Shown piece by piece: positions 1 to 12,800 of a stretch of DNA of 64,000 nucleotides; position 1 is the stretch's first letter, and the number at the start of each line of letters is the position of its first letter. The translations under genes and the position numbers were made by a program. The notes under the pieces are model-generated. The model had not been told where the DNA came from. It saw only the letters and a list, made by a program, of their open reading frames with translations, and searched no databases. The stretch comes from Prostheceraeus crozeri (Eukaryota > Platyhelminthes > Polycladida > Euryleptidae): positions 1 to 64,000 of the forward strand of contig CAJQUW010007999.1 in assembly GCA_907163375.1 (NCBI GenBank), written 5' to 3'.

Positions 1-135
1 CATCATCATCTTCTTCTCCTCCTTCTTCTCCCTCCTTCTTCTTCTTTCTTTCCCTCTATCTTCTTCTCCTCCTTCTACTCCACCTTCTTCTCCTCCTTCT
101 TCTTCTTCTTTCCCTCTATCTTCTTCTGCTCCTTC
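1..135. repeat. Pyrimidine-rich CTT/CTC simple repeat
   Basis: The + strand is almost purely C and T, built from cttctt and ctcctt runs. A longer unit of roughly 60 bases, ending in tttccctctatc, is visible about twice. It is cut by the window edge. Confidence 0.9.
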
Positions 136-606
136 TTCCTCACATCATCTTAACTTTTTTAAAAACAGTTTCTATAAATAAACACGCAACAAAGTTGTCA
201 CCAATCGTTTCAGGGAATTTATTGTAAGTACTACTGACAAATAATTACCAGTAACAACATGTGTATAATTGATCTGTGATTAGTTCATCTGCACTTTATC
301 AATTACAAGTTGTTTTCATACTTAAGCTATATTTTTGCATGTTATAACCTAAAGGCTTCCTTCTCAAAGAATACATATTAGCTTACATGCTAAAGTAGTC
401 AGATCTATTGATGGCATTGTAATTACTAATTATGAGGAAATGAATTAGTTTTGGCATATTAGAAAACCAACGTGAACACTTTCGCATGAAAAATTCATAT
501 TTGCGAATTTTGAAGGCCGGTCCCAGCAAATATTCTCACGGTAATTGTTGGGGTGCTGGCCACATTTCGAATGTTAAGCAAAATTCTATCATTTACAATT
601 CTTTTA
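136..606. other. AT-rich stretch, nothing recognised
   Basis: I see no coding signal or repeat I can name. The short open frame at 486-689 runs into the family A element and has no family resemblance. Confidence 0.5.
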
Positions 607-614
607 TTTTACAC

Positions 615-1008
615 CACAGAATTAAATATTTTGTTTATCTGCTTCGGTTTGCTAGAAGTGTGATTAATACGAAATGGACGGCACATTGAGGAACCTATTA
701 GGTGGGCAAAAAGGAATTCCTAATACCTTACAGAGATAGGAAAAAAAGTCTTGCGTCGCTTGCGGATTAATGTGAGTTCCAGCGAAGTGCTTCGATTGCC
801 AAAATTCCTTCAGATTCGAAGAATTCAGATCATTGCCCACAAGTTTTCTCCATAATGTTGACCCTTCCGATCATTATTAAAGAAAGTAGCAGGCGTACGA
901 AAATTAGTTCACTTGATGATTTCACATCCTCTCCTCGGCATTGCTCACTGTATAGTGCATACATTGAATCGAAGCCAGGCATCGATGTGTGTTTTGGTGT
1001 GTGCGAAG
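615..1008 (-). mobile_element. Family A TIR element, copy 1, left part
   Basis: Left terminus CACAGAATTAAAT, preceded by TTTTACAC (607-614). The element resumes at 15726 and ends at 15935 with TAATTCTGTG, followed by the same TTTTACAC (15936-15943). It is therefore one insertion with an 8-bp target duplication, later split by the P-like element. About 300 bp (from near 690) match the reverse complement of the 33.6-33.9 kb copy and the direct strand of 37.6-37.9 kb. The original element was about 600 bp and non-autonomous. Confidence 0.8.
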
Positions 1009-1040
1009 CACAGAAATAGATATTACTACACGAGAAGGAC

Positions 1041-2766
1041 TAGAATGGCTGACACACCGAACTTAATTGTTCTCGATGGCACAGAGACACACGCGCTAAC
1101 CGATTACAAGGTCACCTTCATCACACGCGACAAACTTGCCAAGGATTGGATTTTATGAGGGAACCAATCACAGAGAGGAATGTCATTGGATTCAGCTGAT
1201 CGAAATTGCGTATCTGCATTTCTTAACTTCTGTATTCAATTAGCGATAAACTGATTTAGACAAAATAAGCATGTTTGATGATCAGGATTCTCCACGCTCA
1301 TCGATAATGTATCAAGAGAAGTCAACATTCTGAAGCACATGTACATATGGAAATGAATTTAGAACGTTTTCGTGAATTAGACTACCGAATTGTCGTCTTG
1401 TGATATTTTACACAGTTTGATAAACTCTGGTGTGCCACTTTGTTTTTGATGACCTGGTAAGGTGCAGGACGCTAGCTTGTCTGAGCGCTGAAATACCGGT
1501 CTAATTTATTAAGAAAGCAGAAAAATAACCTATCTGTCAGACCAAAAATATTAATAATTCGCAATATGTCGGAGAACCAGCTCATTGCATCAGGCGTTAT
1601 GGTCAAAATTTTTGTTGATCGCTTGTTGAAGTGGCTGGCAGGGTCACTTACACATGCTGCAAAGTAAAAACTTATTTTTGGCCGACAGATAGGTCGTTTT
1701 TCAGCCCTCACCAATACTTTGAACTAGGCCTATATAATTTTGCAAAAATAAGTATTTCAACAGGAAAACTGTCGTGCTTTTTTAGTTTGGGTGGATATAA
1801 ACATGATCTTTCTGAAGAATCCTGCGAGATTCATCAATCTCTAAAACTACTTTATTTACCGGCCGAATATTTTATTCTGAACAGGCAATAATTGCTTGCT
1901 ATGATATTGATTAGCCACTTTTTAAGCAATCACGGCTATAAAACCGCCCCAAACTAAAACCAGGCGGTGAAAAATTTAATTCAATTTTAGGTAATATGCC
2001 CACTACATTTCCGAAATTTCTCGCGTGACATCATGTACGTTAGGGAGTCAGCCATACGCCATCATCAAGAATAGACTTTTAGTCAGTTGATAGGCATGTC
2101 ATTTATCTGAACATCACCAGCTATCGAAGACTTGAAAATTCATGAGAGCACAGACATCAGCTAACATGCCAGATATGACAACGTAACTTATAGTGGATTA
2201 AGTTGCTCCATCGAAAACGACAAATATTATTCTAAAATATTTATTATCGAATACATTACTTTCTAGTAGAGACATGCTTCGAGTATGTATGTACAATACA
2301 ACATTACGAGGCAAAGAAAAAATAAGCAATCAAGTATATTAAAAAATCAAAAGTTCTATACATAAACACAAGTCAGAGCTACAATGCATAGATACCGCTA
2401 GATAGCACTGCACATATGCAGCTCAGACGGACACCATGTAAAACACTTATTATCAAATACATTTATGCTAGTGTTGACATATTTCGAGCATGATGTGCGA
2501 GAAGCAATAGATACGAGTATATTACAAAAATCCAACGATACGAAGACGTCTATGCATTAAAATGTCAATACGGATTACACATAAAACACAAGTCAGAAGC
2601 AAGAAGCAATAAATATATACAAAAATCACAAGATACGAAGACGTGTATGCATTAGAATATGAATGCATATTATACATAATACACAAGTCAGGTTTGTAAC
2701 ACACAAAGAAGCCGCTAGAATGTCATTGTCAGCTTTAAATGTGAAATTAAAAACAGGAAAGTTGCA
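1041..2766. other. 3' side of the P-like element: no gene; degenerate short repeats
   Basis: There is no convincing coding sequence between the left TIR and the transposase stop. At 2230-2700 short blocks such as acacaagtcag, acgaagacg and tatgcatta recur two or three times with heavy divergence, suggesting an old internal tandem duplication. A minus-strand AATAAA lies near 2240, well downstream of the stop. Confidence 0.5.
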
Positions 2767-3852
2767 TCAATGTGATCTAAAAAGAATCTGCTTCGTCAAG
2801 CGATGACGAGAATACTTTATGTCACTCAAATTGTGAACCCTTGTGACATGGAATGACCGAATATTACAATAAGCAGTAACAAGAGATCTCACTATTCGAG
2901 GCCGATGATCATTCAGGATCATGTGTTCAGAGGAGAACGCTGACCCTCTGATCCTGGGATACAGTTTCAAAAAAACCCGGTCAGGTTTACACTCTTGCAG
3001 AGTGGAAGATCTGTAAATCGACTCACATATCTTCAACACATCCACTACGTCTTTTGATGGTAGAAGAAGACCCCCATTGTTCTTCAAGCGTAAAAAGTAG
3101 CGGTCTTCCGCCATCATCACCGAGTCCTTTGGATCGCAAACCAAAGCCGAGCGACATTCAGGACATTGGTCAAATTTCAGCAACTTCCTAACGACAAAGC
3201 CTGCTATATAATTAACGACGTTGTTTACAAACAACGAATTTCTTGGGATCTCATCCATGTCCTCCAGGATTTCGACGGGCCTGAGATCCTCGCTGTCCTC
3301 TGAAAAATCGAGGCAATTTCCGGCAGAGTCGCCCTGGATTCCAACGCGTGCATGAAGTCGCCGCATTATATATTCCAACTGCTTTGCTGTTGGATTGTTA
3401 TTCCAGCCGAGCGATCCTCTGATGGCATTGAATAACAGCTCCAGATGGTCTTGACTGAAGCGGTAGCTCAGCACGTACTTCATCGGTGGACGTTCTTCAA
3501 ACAGCAGCTCATAGGACAGCGATATGAGGGAGTTCAAGCAGAATGAGAAGCCAACAAATCCCGTCGCTTTGGTCGTACCCATTAAGCGTGTTCCCAGAAT
3601 TCTCAGCTGGTGGAGAAACCGGTCCATCGACATCAAAGTTGCTCGAATTTCTTGGAAGTTAGACCGTCTGATGGGCTGCTTGTAGCCGGTTGCCACGGGG
3701 ACTCTTGAGTTTAAGATGTCGAACAAATGGTCGATAGTTCGTATGAAGGTGACGGTGGCATCGACATCTCGAAACTGTGGATGACCAATTTTCTTCAGGA
3801 ACTCCAAAGCGGTCGCTACGGAAGCACTCAGAGTTTGAGCCGCCAAGGAAAC
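2767..3852 (-). CDS. P-like transposase exon 5 (C-terminal region)
   Basis: Acceptor ATACTTCAG|G at 3853. It encodes VSLAAQTLSASVATALEFL, the TGFVGFSFCLNSL segment where the last acidic residue of the core is expected, then a C-terminal part with CPEC and a tail ending TKQILFRSH. The stop is at 2767. The in-frame ATG at 3903 lies upstream of the acceptor and is intronic. Confidence 0.92.
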   Translation of the reverse strand, partial: VSLAAQTLSASVATALEFLKKIGHPQFRDVDATVTFIRTIDHLFDILNSRVPVATGYKQPIRRSNFQEIRATLMSMDRFLHQLRILGTRLMGTTKATGFVGFSFCLNSLISLSYELLFEERPPMKYVLSYRFSQDHLELLFNAIRGSLGWNNNPTAKQLEYIMRRLHARVGIQGDSAGNCLDFSEDSEDLRPVEILEDMDEIPRNSLFVNNVVNYIAGFVVRKLLKFDQCPECRSALVCDPKDSVMMAEDRYFLRLKNNGGLLLPSKDVVDVLKICESIYRSSTLQECKPDRVFLKLYPRIRGSAFSSEHMILNDHRPRIVRSLVTAYCNIRSFHVTRVHNLSDIKYSRHRLTKQILFRSH

Positions 3853-6800
3853 CTGAAGTATAGAAAGACGTAATTTTAAGTATGCGACGCATGTCACAGT
3901 CAAAACTGTATGTATGAAGGAATACTTAAATGTTGATGGAAGAAAAAAATGAAAAGCGATTGACTCAAAAACTGTTACGATTAAAATATCGTGTAGGCCT
4001 AAGTCATTAACGACGCCTTTAGATTGCTACTCGATTAATCTGGGATAACTAGAGATTTTATGTACTACAATTAAGAGATGACTATCGACCCGTGCAGGGC
4101 AATGTCCAGCTGCACTGATTTGAAATAGGACGGAAAGGTCAATCCAACAATATAGCCCAAATTCTAAACAATTACTCATTTATTGAAAGTCGTGCAAAAT
4201 AAAGTATGTGTGCACGAAAACAAGCATGGCAAGTTATTCTGTTAAAATTTTCCCGGTTGCTACATTGTGCGACCGTCCGCATCAATCAATGGTTTCAATA
4301 GGAAGGTCCTGCGACTTTAATTCGGTTGAACATAAATAGATATGGGGATTCCTGACGCATAAATTAGTATCATTCGTGTTTTCTTTGAATAATTACATGA
4401 ATGGGTCCAAAAATTCCTAATTTTTCAACCTACGGGTTTTCATTTCCATTTTCTTAGATACTTCATATGAATTTCAATCACCAAGATAATTTTCATCAAA
4501 ATAGAGCTTCGTCATCCAGAAGAATGCGACCTATGTGAATTTTTACTCGGCATAGAGCAATAGTTTTACAAATGACTATGATACATGCTTATTAAAATTA
4601 TGAAGATTCTAGATAATCTCTGCTATGAGAATCGATCCAAAGTGCATCAGAAACGGGGAACAGAAGAACACAAGTCCTAAGAATTGGCGAGTCAGACATT
4701 TAGTTTTCTTAGGCTTTCAAAGATGTCCGATCCCAACATCTTTGATAATGATGAATAGTTTTGTTTTTCAGGAACCGGGAAAGTTTGAGTGATGTCGACA
4801 CATTTTGAGGGAAACTGCGAGGGAGAATTGGAAGCTGTACTTTAACTTGTACTCCTATCAGATGAGACATTATTAAAGTTATGAGTGAGCCCACTCTGTA
4901 AGTCATCGTCGTTAGCCTAGCATAAAAATCAAGCTATATATGGCAACTTGGAGTATTAAAATAATCGAAGGCGGCAATGGGTCAATATTAGATGAATCTA
5001 GAATCGATCACTCGTAATTGCACCCACCACTGGGTGCGACTGATTAGGCCTATAATCACGAGTAGGCCTCGTTGCATTTTAAAGGCGATTGAGTTTTACC
5101 GAAATGCATTTCAATGAGTTCAGCGGATATTATTAATATAAGTTTACTGGAAGAACTTACCTTCATTATTTGCTGGTTGAAATGGATGTGTCGATCGGAT
5201 AACTTGTTCGCGGCCACAAGACCCTCTTTCTTCTGGAGCTTGTTCAATTCAATTATATAGGTCCAGTTTGCGTATTCATTTGGAGCAACTTCAATTACTC
5301 CGACTTTCGCGAAGTTGTTGCGGACAAGCTTCAGGCAATGACATGCATCAATAAATACATGAACCTTTTCACCGGAGGGAACGTAGAAATAAGAGACGAT
5401 TTGATCAGGAGTCATTGAGCAGCCAAGCTTCTTTAACATGGACATGTTGGCAGATAGTCCATCCAATGTCAAGGCTTTGACCGAAAGTCCGACATCGTGA
5501 AGACTTCCTATGGCATGCAGCACCAATTCCTTTTGCACTTCAGCAGATATGCCACGAATCAAGAAGTATCCGATAACTTGCTTCCAATGGCCAGTGATGC
5601 CAACGGCCATAAATACTAAGGCTTCTGTCGCTAACTCTTCATCGGAATTGAGGGATAAGGCTTGACCGAAATTGATGAAGCCAGAAAATTCAGCTGTTCG
5701 TGGATCATACTGCATCAATTTCTTGATACTCATTCCGTCGACCATAAGAGTGCAAAATCGATATTGCCAAGCATTTTCACCGTCTCTTTGACTCTGCAAG
5801 TGCTTCAGACTTTGCTCACTGAACCCTGGACGACCGTCAATACCTTGAAGCCACCTGTTCCAAGAAAAAAAACCTATTTTACAATCCTGCATTTCATCAA
5901 TAATGAACATCTTTACTTTAATTGGAAAGCTGACATTTGAGAGAAGAAATAGAGAATATAATTTTCATTAGTGAATGCTTTACATTAACAACAAACCATA
6001 CAGAGTCGGAAAGTTTCGGGAAATAGGGAGTCAGTCAATGAAAGGGATTGATTACTAAGATACACATGCTTAAATTTTTATTGAGGACCTGCGAATCGGT
6101 TAACTTAGGAGTCGAATCGAATCGGGCGTGATTCGCGAATCGCACTCCAATCGAATAATAGAAAACTTGCAAAACCCTGCTTTAGCCTATTTTTACGTGT
6201 GATTTAGAAAGACAGCTATACTGTTTTCCAATAAAAAAAGGGAACCCAGTAATTACATGCCTTACATGGTCTTTTACACGACTTATTGAAAGATGGTGAC
6301 ATAATGGCACTCAAGGGAATAAGCATTCGCATTAAAGTCTCTTCATTTTACTGAGACACCAGATTTTTATTAACGCTAGATTAAAGATATTGAATGCAGA
6401 TTTGACATTCGCCTTGTTTTGCCTGATAGATAGCTTGATGATAAGGACAAGGCATGTAACCTCAGGGTTGTAGAAAAATGTCTTTCGAATCTCAAGCGGG
6501 ACTGTAATGTAACCTCCATCGATCGCTCCAATACACAAATTCAGAGCGAGGTCAAACAAATTTTCATGAACTAAAAATCAGTTGATTCTATCATTTCTAG
6601 CTCAAATTTCAGAAAGCTAATACTATAAGCACAGAAACACAGATGATGCCTAAATTCTCATGCTGTGAGTCTGTAGTGACTATCTAAATTATTCAAAACA
6701 GCTTATAAAAAGGCTTTCTAGAATACTACGCAAATTCGTCATACAAAGATCAGATTTGTCCGTAAAATATTAGACCTACCAATGACTTTGAGCACTATTA

Positions 6801-9800
6801 ATGCATGATTAAACATTGAATAAGCTTGGACTAAGTCGGGCTGGAAATAAAAGAAATAGATACTCGGACTCATGATCCCTTATCTCAATTGAGTTAAACA
6901 TTGTGTTAGTGATTGTCAAAATTTGGCACAGATTCCCAATTGCCAAAATTGGCCGTGAGATCAGATTCCGCGTTTGCCATGTGGGCCATTTGCAATTGTT
7001 TTAAATCAGCATGGTTGTGTCGAAGGTGACTAATTGCACGACCATGTCCCTCATATGTGGCGCATGAAGTACGCATACCACTCACTACTTAAAAGATTAG
7101 CCTATTGCATAGAAATATAGTTAATTACCTGCAAAACTTTATGTTAGTATCCAGTAGGAAGGGATATCTCAGTTCTTAACTATATGAACACAATCGTAAA
7201 TGCACCAGCTGATCAGTAATACATATCACAATAATACTGGTGGCAACATTAATCGATAGCTACTTCAGAAGACCAACTTACGTTCTTAAAGTACGCGGAT
7301 GCGGCAAAGGCAGAATTGTCCTCACATAGTTGTATCCCTTTCGGCTGTATAGACTCAGGGTGAGACAGAACTCCCTCATAGAAGCCGAGTATTTTCTACC
7401 ATCCCTCTTGAAGAGCTCCACTGGTATATCTGTAAAATAAATTTTAGCTTCATTGAAATTCTGACATCAATTTCAAGTGCTTAAATAACACATTTTGGTA
7501 TACACGAAATTATTTTTTGGCGACATGTACTTATACTACATCAGAGAAATGAATGCGAAAGGTGTTTGAATTATCCCATTCGGAGAGTTGTGATAGTTAT
7601 TGGGAGTATGTCGACTTGTCCAGCTGTCTGAGAGGTGGCAGAAGGTGGTCCTAATCAATGCATTTGTCGGTTGATGTGAGTAGGATCCACGATTTTCACA
7701 AGTGGCACAGATGGTGAGTGGAAACGTCTGCGGAGGTTAATCCGCATTTCTGTTTGATGGGTGTCACAGGCTGGCATACTTCTGTAAGTTGGCCCAGATG
7801 ATTTTTTAATCGGATTGATGGAAATTTTTAATTTTGTCAGACTTTCACGGCTAACTTCATAACCGTGCCACTTTGTACTTAATTTTATCCAATTTCTCAG
7901 TTATTATAGTGAAATTCCGTGAAATAATGGGTGGCACATACTTGGGACGTGGCAGTTTATTCATCCATGCGTTTGACACTTCATAGTTATGCGATGCATG
8001 TGTTTTGGTAATTTGGTATGGCGAACTTCGCATCCGTACCACCTTCAATTTTCAATCGGTGAGTTCTCGTAAACTGCCGCACTATTTTGAAAAATATGTG
8101 GCACGCTGCCAAACTCAAATTATGCGCAGATGTTGCTTTCGAGAGCGGCACACTCGATTTTCGATGTAGGGCATTGGTATGGCTAACTTCACACACGCTT
8201 CTTTGAAGGTCAATAAAAATTATTAAAAGTAGTTTACAAGAAGGATGAATGCGACACGCACTAAATTCAAGAGAAAATTAACATTAAAAGATTTAGAAGG
8301 TGAACAAAATTATAGCCATTCAAATGAATAATTAAATTACAGGTATCTGGTGAAACACGAGTAGGCCCCATATTACCTATCGGACCCGATGCCGGATAGG
8401 TTGTCCGACCGAATACCGGTACAATACTAGTAAAAGCACAAAGCATCACTTAAATGAATTGATAGGCAAGTATAAAACACGTGCAAAGTGAGCGGAACCA
8501 ATTTCTCGGTCTCGCTGATTGGCGTAGTAAATCAATTATATTTGTCACTACCTGATCCAATTTGCTGCACTGATCACGAATATGTGCTTCAGTATAAACA
8601 ACAATGCAGCTTTTAACCGGATATCCGCGAGATCTTAAGAATATGAGAATTTGGTTCCGCTAACTGACCAGTGGAACCACTTTCATTTTTAAACTTTTGA
8701 TTTTTCAAAAGCGACCGCGAATTGTGAAATCTGAGCCTAGATTCGTGAAATTGATAAATTGGAAGTTTTTCGAATATAGTCAAGCTGTAATTAAAATGGT
8801 TCCACTAACTTCACACGTATGTGGATATAATAGTTGCCAGGAGTAAACTCACCTTGATACGCTTCCAGTTTTTCAAGTAGGCTTTTCGTTATACCATCAT
8901 CCTCCGCGATTTTTTCATGCAATGAAGCTACTGTATCTCTCAGACGCTTCTCCCGCTTCCGAGCATTTCGCAGATCTTTCTGAGCACGATGAAGCCTCTC
9001 CTCAACCTCAGGTGATGTAATTGATGTCGAAGTAGATGGACCTTCGGTTACTGAGATGGGCACTTGCCCATAACTCTCAACGTACCGCAAAGTGCGCGAT
9101 GTTGATGCCGATGCTGTCTTCTCAGTGAAACTAAATATTGAAGGCACTGCTGCAGAATACAGCTGCCTCGTTTTCGTTGGACGAAAATCGCTCGGGGCAA
9201 AATGATCAGAGCATAAACAATCGTATTTACTCGGCTCCCACAACTTCCTTCGATCATCAACTTTCAGTCTTTTCACGGCTACGACCCAACTTCTTCGTAG
9301 TACTGGATCGGCAGGAAACCTGAAAGATTGATATGATTTATATTTTGTTGAACTGCATGCAGGCCTACTCATTTGTCTAACTTAAAAAATTTAAGTCAAC
9401 TAATTCACCTGATGCACAATTGCTCTCTGCATACATTTAAATGATTTCAGGTACGCTAAACAGTGAAAATATCAAACTTTTGCATATGGTTTAACTGATT
9501 TTTATTAAAATTTTTCAAAAAATCGTAGCTACAGGAATGAGGACGCGCGTATACACGAAGGTTGTACATCGAGGGAAAATGGAAGTCAAATAAGGAATGC
9601 GAAGAAAATAAAAAGGGCATGATAGGATACATGTAGAATAACTAAGCAATTCAGAGTAAAGTAAATGCGCAGGCCTATGATTCAATTCTATAGGCCTAAC
9701 TAAGAATGCAAGCTAAGAAAAAGAAAAGCAATGAAAGAGAGAATGTACGAAGTGGAGTAACAATGATAAGTTTGATTGAAAATCAGTCTTTAAAAACAAA

Positions 9801-12800
9801 AGATATCATTAGCCTAGGTTAGAAAAAAACCGCAGAAAAACCTACAAACGAAAGACTTGCTATACTTCAAAGTTTTGTTCTCAAATACACAACTACGTGA
9901 CTCATGAGTGACCGAGCTTTCACCGTGCCTACTATGAGTTTATCCGAGCGTTGAAATAGATTTCGAATGAGACGAAGCAATCCTGAACAGAAAGATCACT
10001 GCAACGGAATTAAAAAAGAAGTTTCAAGAGTAGGCCTAAGAATCCTAAAGTAATGGACCATGTTTAGCAAGTTTTTAAAGCAGACGACTAGCAATGACGT
10101 TCATTAGGAAAAATGCTACATCCCTTGCTGAATTGCATCAAGTATTTCCATCGCTCCTATATCCATATCTATTCATAAGTTGATAATGACGTGGCAGAAA
10201 ATTCTTTTTTCGTGATACGATGAGGCAAATCTATGTCGCCTACATGAACTAGAAGACGTAACTGTGTGACGGTCCAGAGAACTCAAAGATGAAGTAGGCC
10301 TACAGAAACGGTTTCTTTTATCTTCAGTAAGAGAAGTTAACGCGATATTTGCGGATGAGCTCCTAGCTAAATCCGCAAATATTGGATATTCCTAGCTATG
10401 TAAATTTCGTCTGCATCTTGTTCAGAGCTTCTCAAAGAATCCATAGAATGTAGCTGGGGTGTTGCACATGCATGAGGATATTATTTTTTTCGCTAAATGA
10501 TATGATGGAGATGTGTGATGCTTATAGGCCGACTCAGAGTGCTCCTATGGATACTACTGATATGCACTACTTATAAGTTAACATGGTGTTAAATACATGT
10601 AATACTAAAGTAATGCACAAATTCTTCATCATAATAAATTGTTAATTCATTATTTGTTTGGGAATGCGACCAACTTCGTGATGCAATTAAATAGTTTATG
10701 GATAGTAGGGGAGAATGGGATGACTTGGCATTTGGGGTGACATGGCCCTCTGCACCAGAATCTCTCCATTGGAAAGAAAATCCAAAATATACGAAATAAA
10801 GGTTTACTAGACTACATACATGATATATATGAAAATCTCTCCCAGCTCACTTCCTGCTCAGAACAGACCGAGAAATTCTTTTTTAATAAAAAAATGCTTT
10901 ACATTTTTAAAAATTGTATGTTTTTGTCTATCATCAATGTCAAACACTGCTACACACTTGCAAAAAGGAAGACAAGTAAATGACTTAACAATTTATATGG
11001 AATTGTTGATGTCAATTACTATTACTTTTGAAATTATGGCTTATTTACTTCAAAAAGTCAAATGGGTTGACATGGCTGGAAAGAAATGAGGTGGCATGGC
11101 ACCTTCTCGAGTTTTGCGTTTTAGCGATTCCTATTCACAATGATGAAAGCGACTCAATCCATCACAGTCAATCAGTAAATAATAGATTCCATCACAACCA
11201 TATTGACTACTATTATTATCTAGCCAAACCATAAAAATATCAGAAGCATACATTTCCATTTCATGCCTATTGGACAATGTGCCTCAGTAGCGTCCCTTGA
11301 TCTCGGGGTTGCGCCTGCCTTCTCGGGGGGCTAAATGCTAGGAATTCACTTAAAAAACGGGAATGTAACGCAAATTTTCTAAAAATTGCATGAAAATTGA
11401 AATTTATTTGTTCTCGTGGGGGGGAGTTGATAAGCACGGTATCTCCCCCCCCCCCAAAAGACGCAAATGATGAGTCTTGATTTCGTATCAGTAGGTTCTC
11501 AATAGTAGATTTATATCTTTTGAAAAACGCTCAGGCTCTGATCGCTTGCACTATTCATAGAGGCATAACTGTAGGCAAAACTGACATTTTTGTGACATTT
11601 TATTTCAAAAAAATAATTTGTCTGATTTCAAATCTTGAGAAACTAGGAAATTACATAGATAGGTCTATTGCATTGTTGTGCAACGCGTGGCCCGCCGGGA
11701 CACATTAGGTGGCCCACCACCGCTTCTCATATCTAAAGTGACATTATTTGAATCGATGATGTGAAAATGATTCACTCCGACTTCGACCTTTTGGAGGTGC
11801 ATCTAAGGGTGAGGAAATCTAATTAGAATTTGCAAAACCATTAAGGAACAACAAAATGAACAATATGGTGGCACAAAAACCAAAAATTCACATTCGAATT
11901 ATCCAACCATGTTCCTTTCGTAAAGAATATCTTCTCTAATAAACGCTAAATGGTCATCACTTGCGCGAGTTTATGCTAATTCACATAGTATTCGAAGCCC
12001 TGCTGAGCATGTTCCTCTAAGTAATAAACTGCTCAATGAACCTAGAAAGAGGCTATATTAATTAAACCTGAACTACGAATGAAGGAATCCAAGTGCAAGA
12101 TTTAGACATGTCTTTTTGTGGCCTGTAGGCCAACATTTTTTCCGAATATTCTTACATTTACATGTAAAATTTTCTATTCAATGCGATACACGCACGGTAC
12201 AGCAGCCCATATTTGCATTTAAAAGTACGGAATAAAAGAATATTAAGCCTATACTACTGCCTTTTAAAATTGGTGGCCCGCCAGCCTTTTTCGCGGACCA
12301 CTCCTTGTGGCCCGCTATCCCAACTTGGTTGCCCGCCACTGGCCTATTGGCAAATATGAGACTTAGTGGCAAAATTTAGCTAGTTACGTTCTGGTTGATA
12401 TTTGAATAATAATTGACAGACATACGTATGAAGTTAGACTGAATACTGCCATGAATACCCACTGAATACTCCTGTTACAGATTTTATCTTGCACAAAAAG
12501 TTAGGAAATGCGCTGAATAATACCGGCAAAGTATTACTTTCTCAACTTTTTCCCTTATGTGGACATGATTGATGATTGTCAAAAATGCTGCCGTCATCAT
12601 ATTCTATCCTACTGAAATGATAACGAGCATGTAACGTACGAACGATGTCACTGCAACGTTTGATTATTTCCACAATACATCGCGAAGCTCATGTTGCTGC
12701 CTGCATGATGACAGCTATGCATTCATGGTAAAGTGGATCATCAATTATAACTCTGGGAAATACGTCACGCTTTCTTTTAATTGTAGGAGAGCAGAAAATT

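Noticed and set aside
913-1158. 81-aa gene (ends TRDKLAKDWIL)
   Set aside because: It crosses the family A / P-element junction at 1008/1009, so it cannot be an old gene.
2767-3903. Stand-alone 378-aa protein starting at 3903
   Set aside because: The first 17 codons precede a canonical acceptor and do not match the family; this is exon 5.
6332-6559. Harbinger transposase fragment (IGAIDGGYI)
   Set aside because: Only one short motif matches; not enough to list as an element.
8791-9372. Single-exon THAP protein starting at 9372
   Set aside because: That start lacks the first two zinc-ligand cysteines; an acceptor at 9320 and exon 1 at 15525-15604 restore them in phase.
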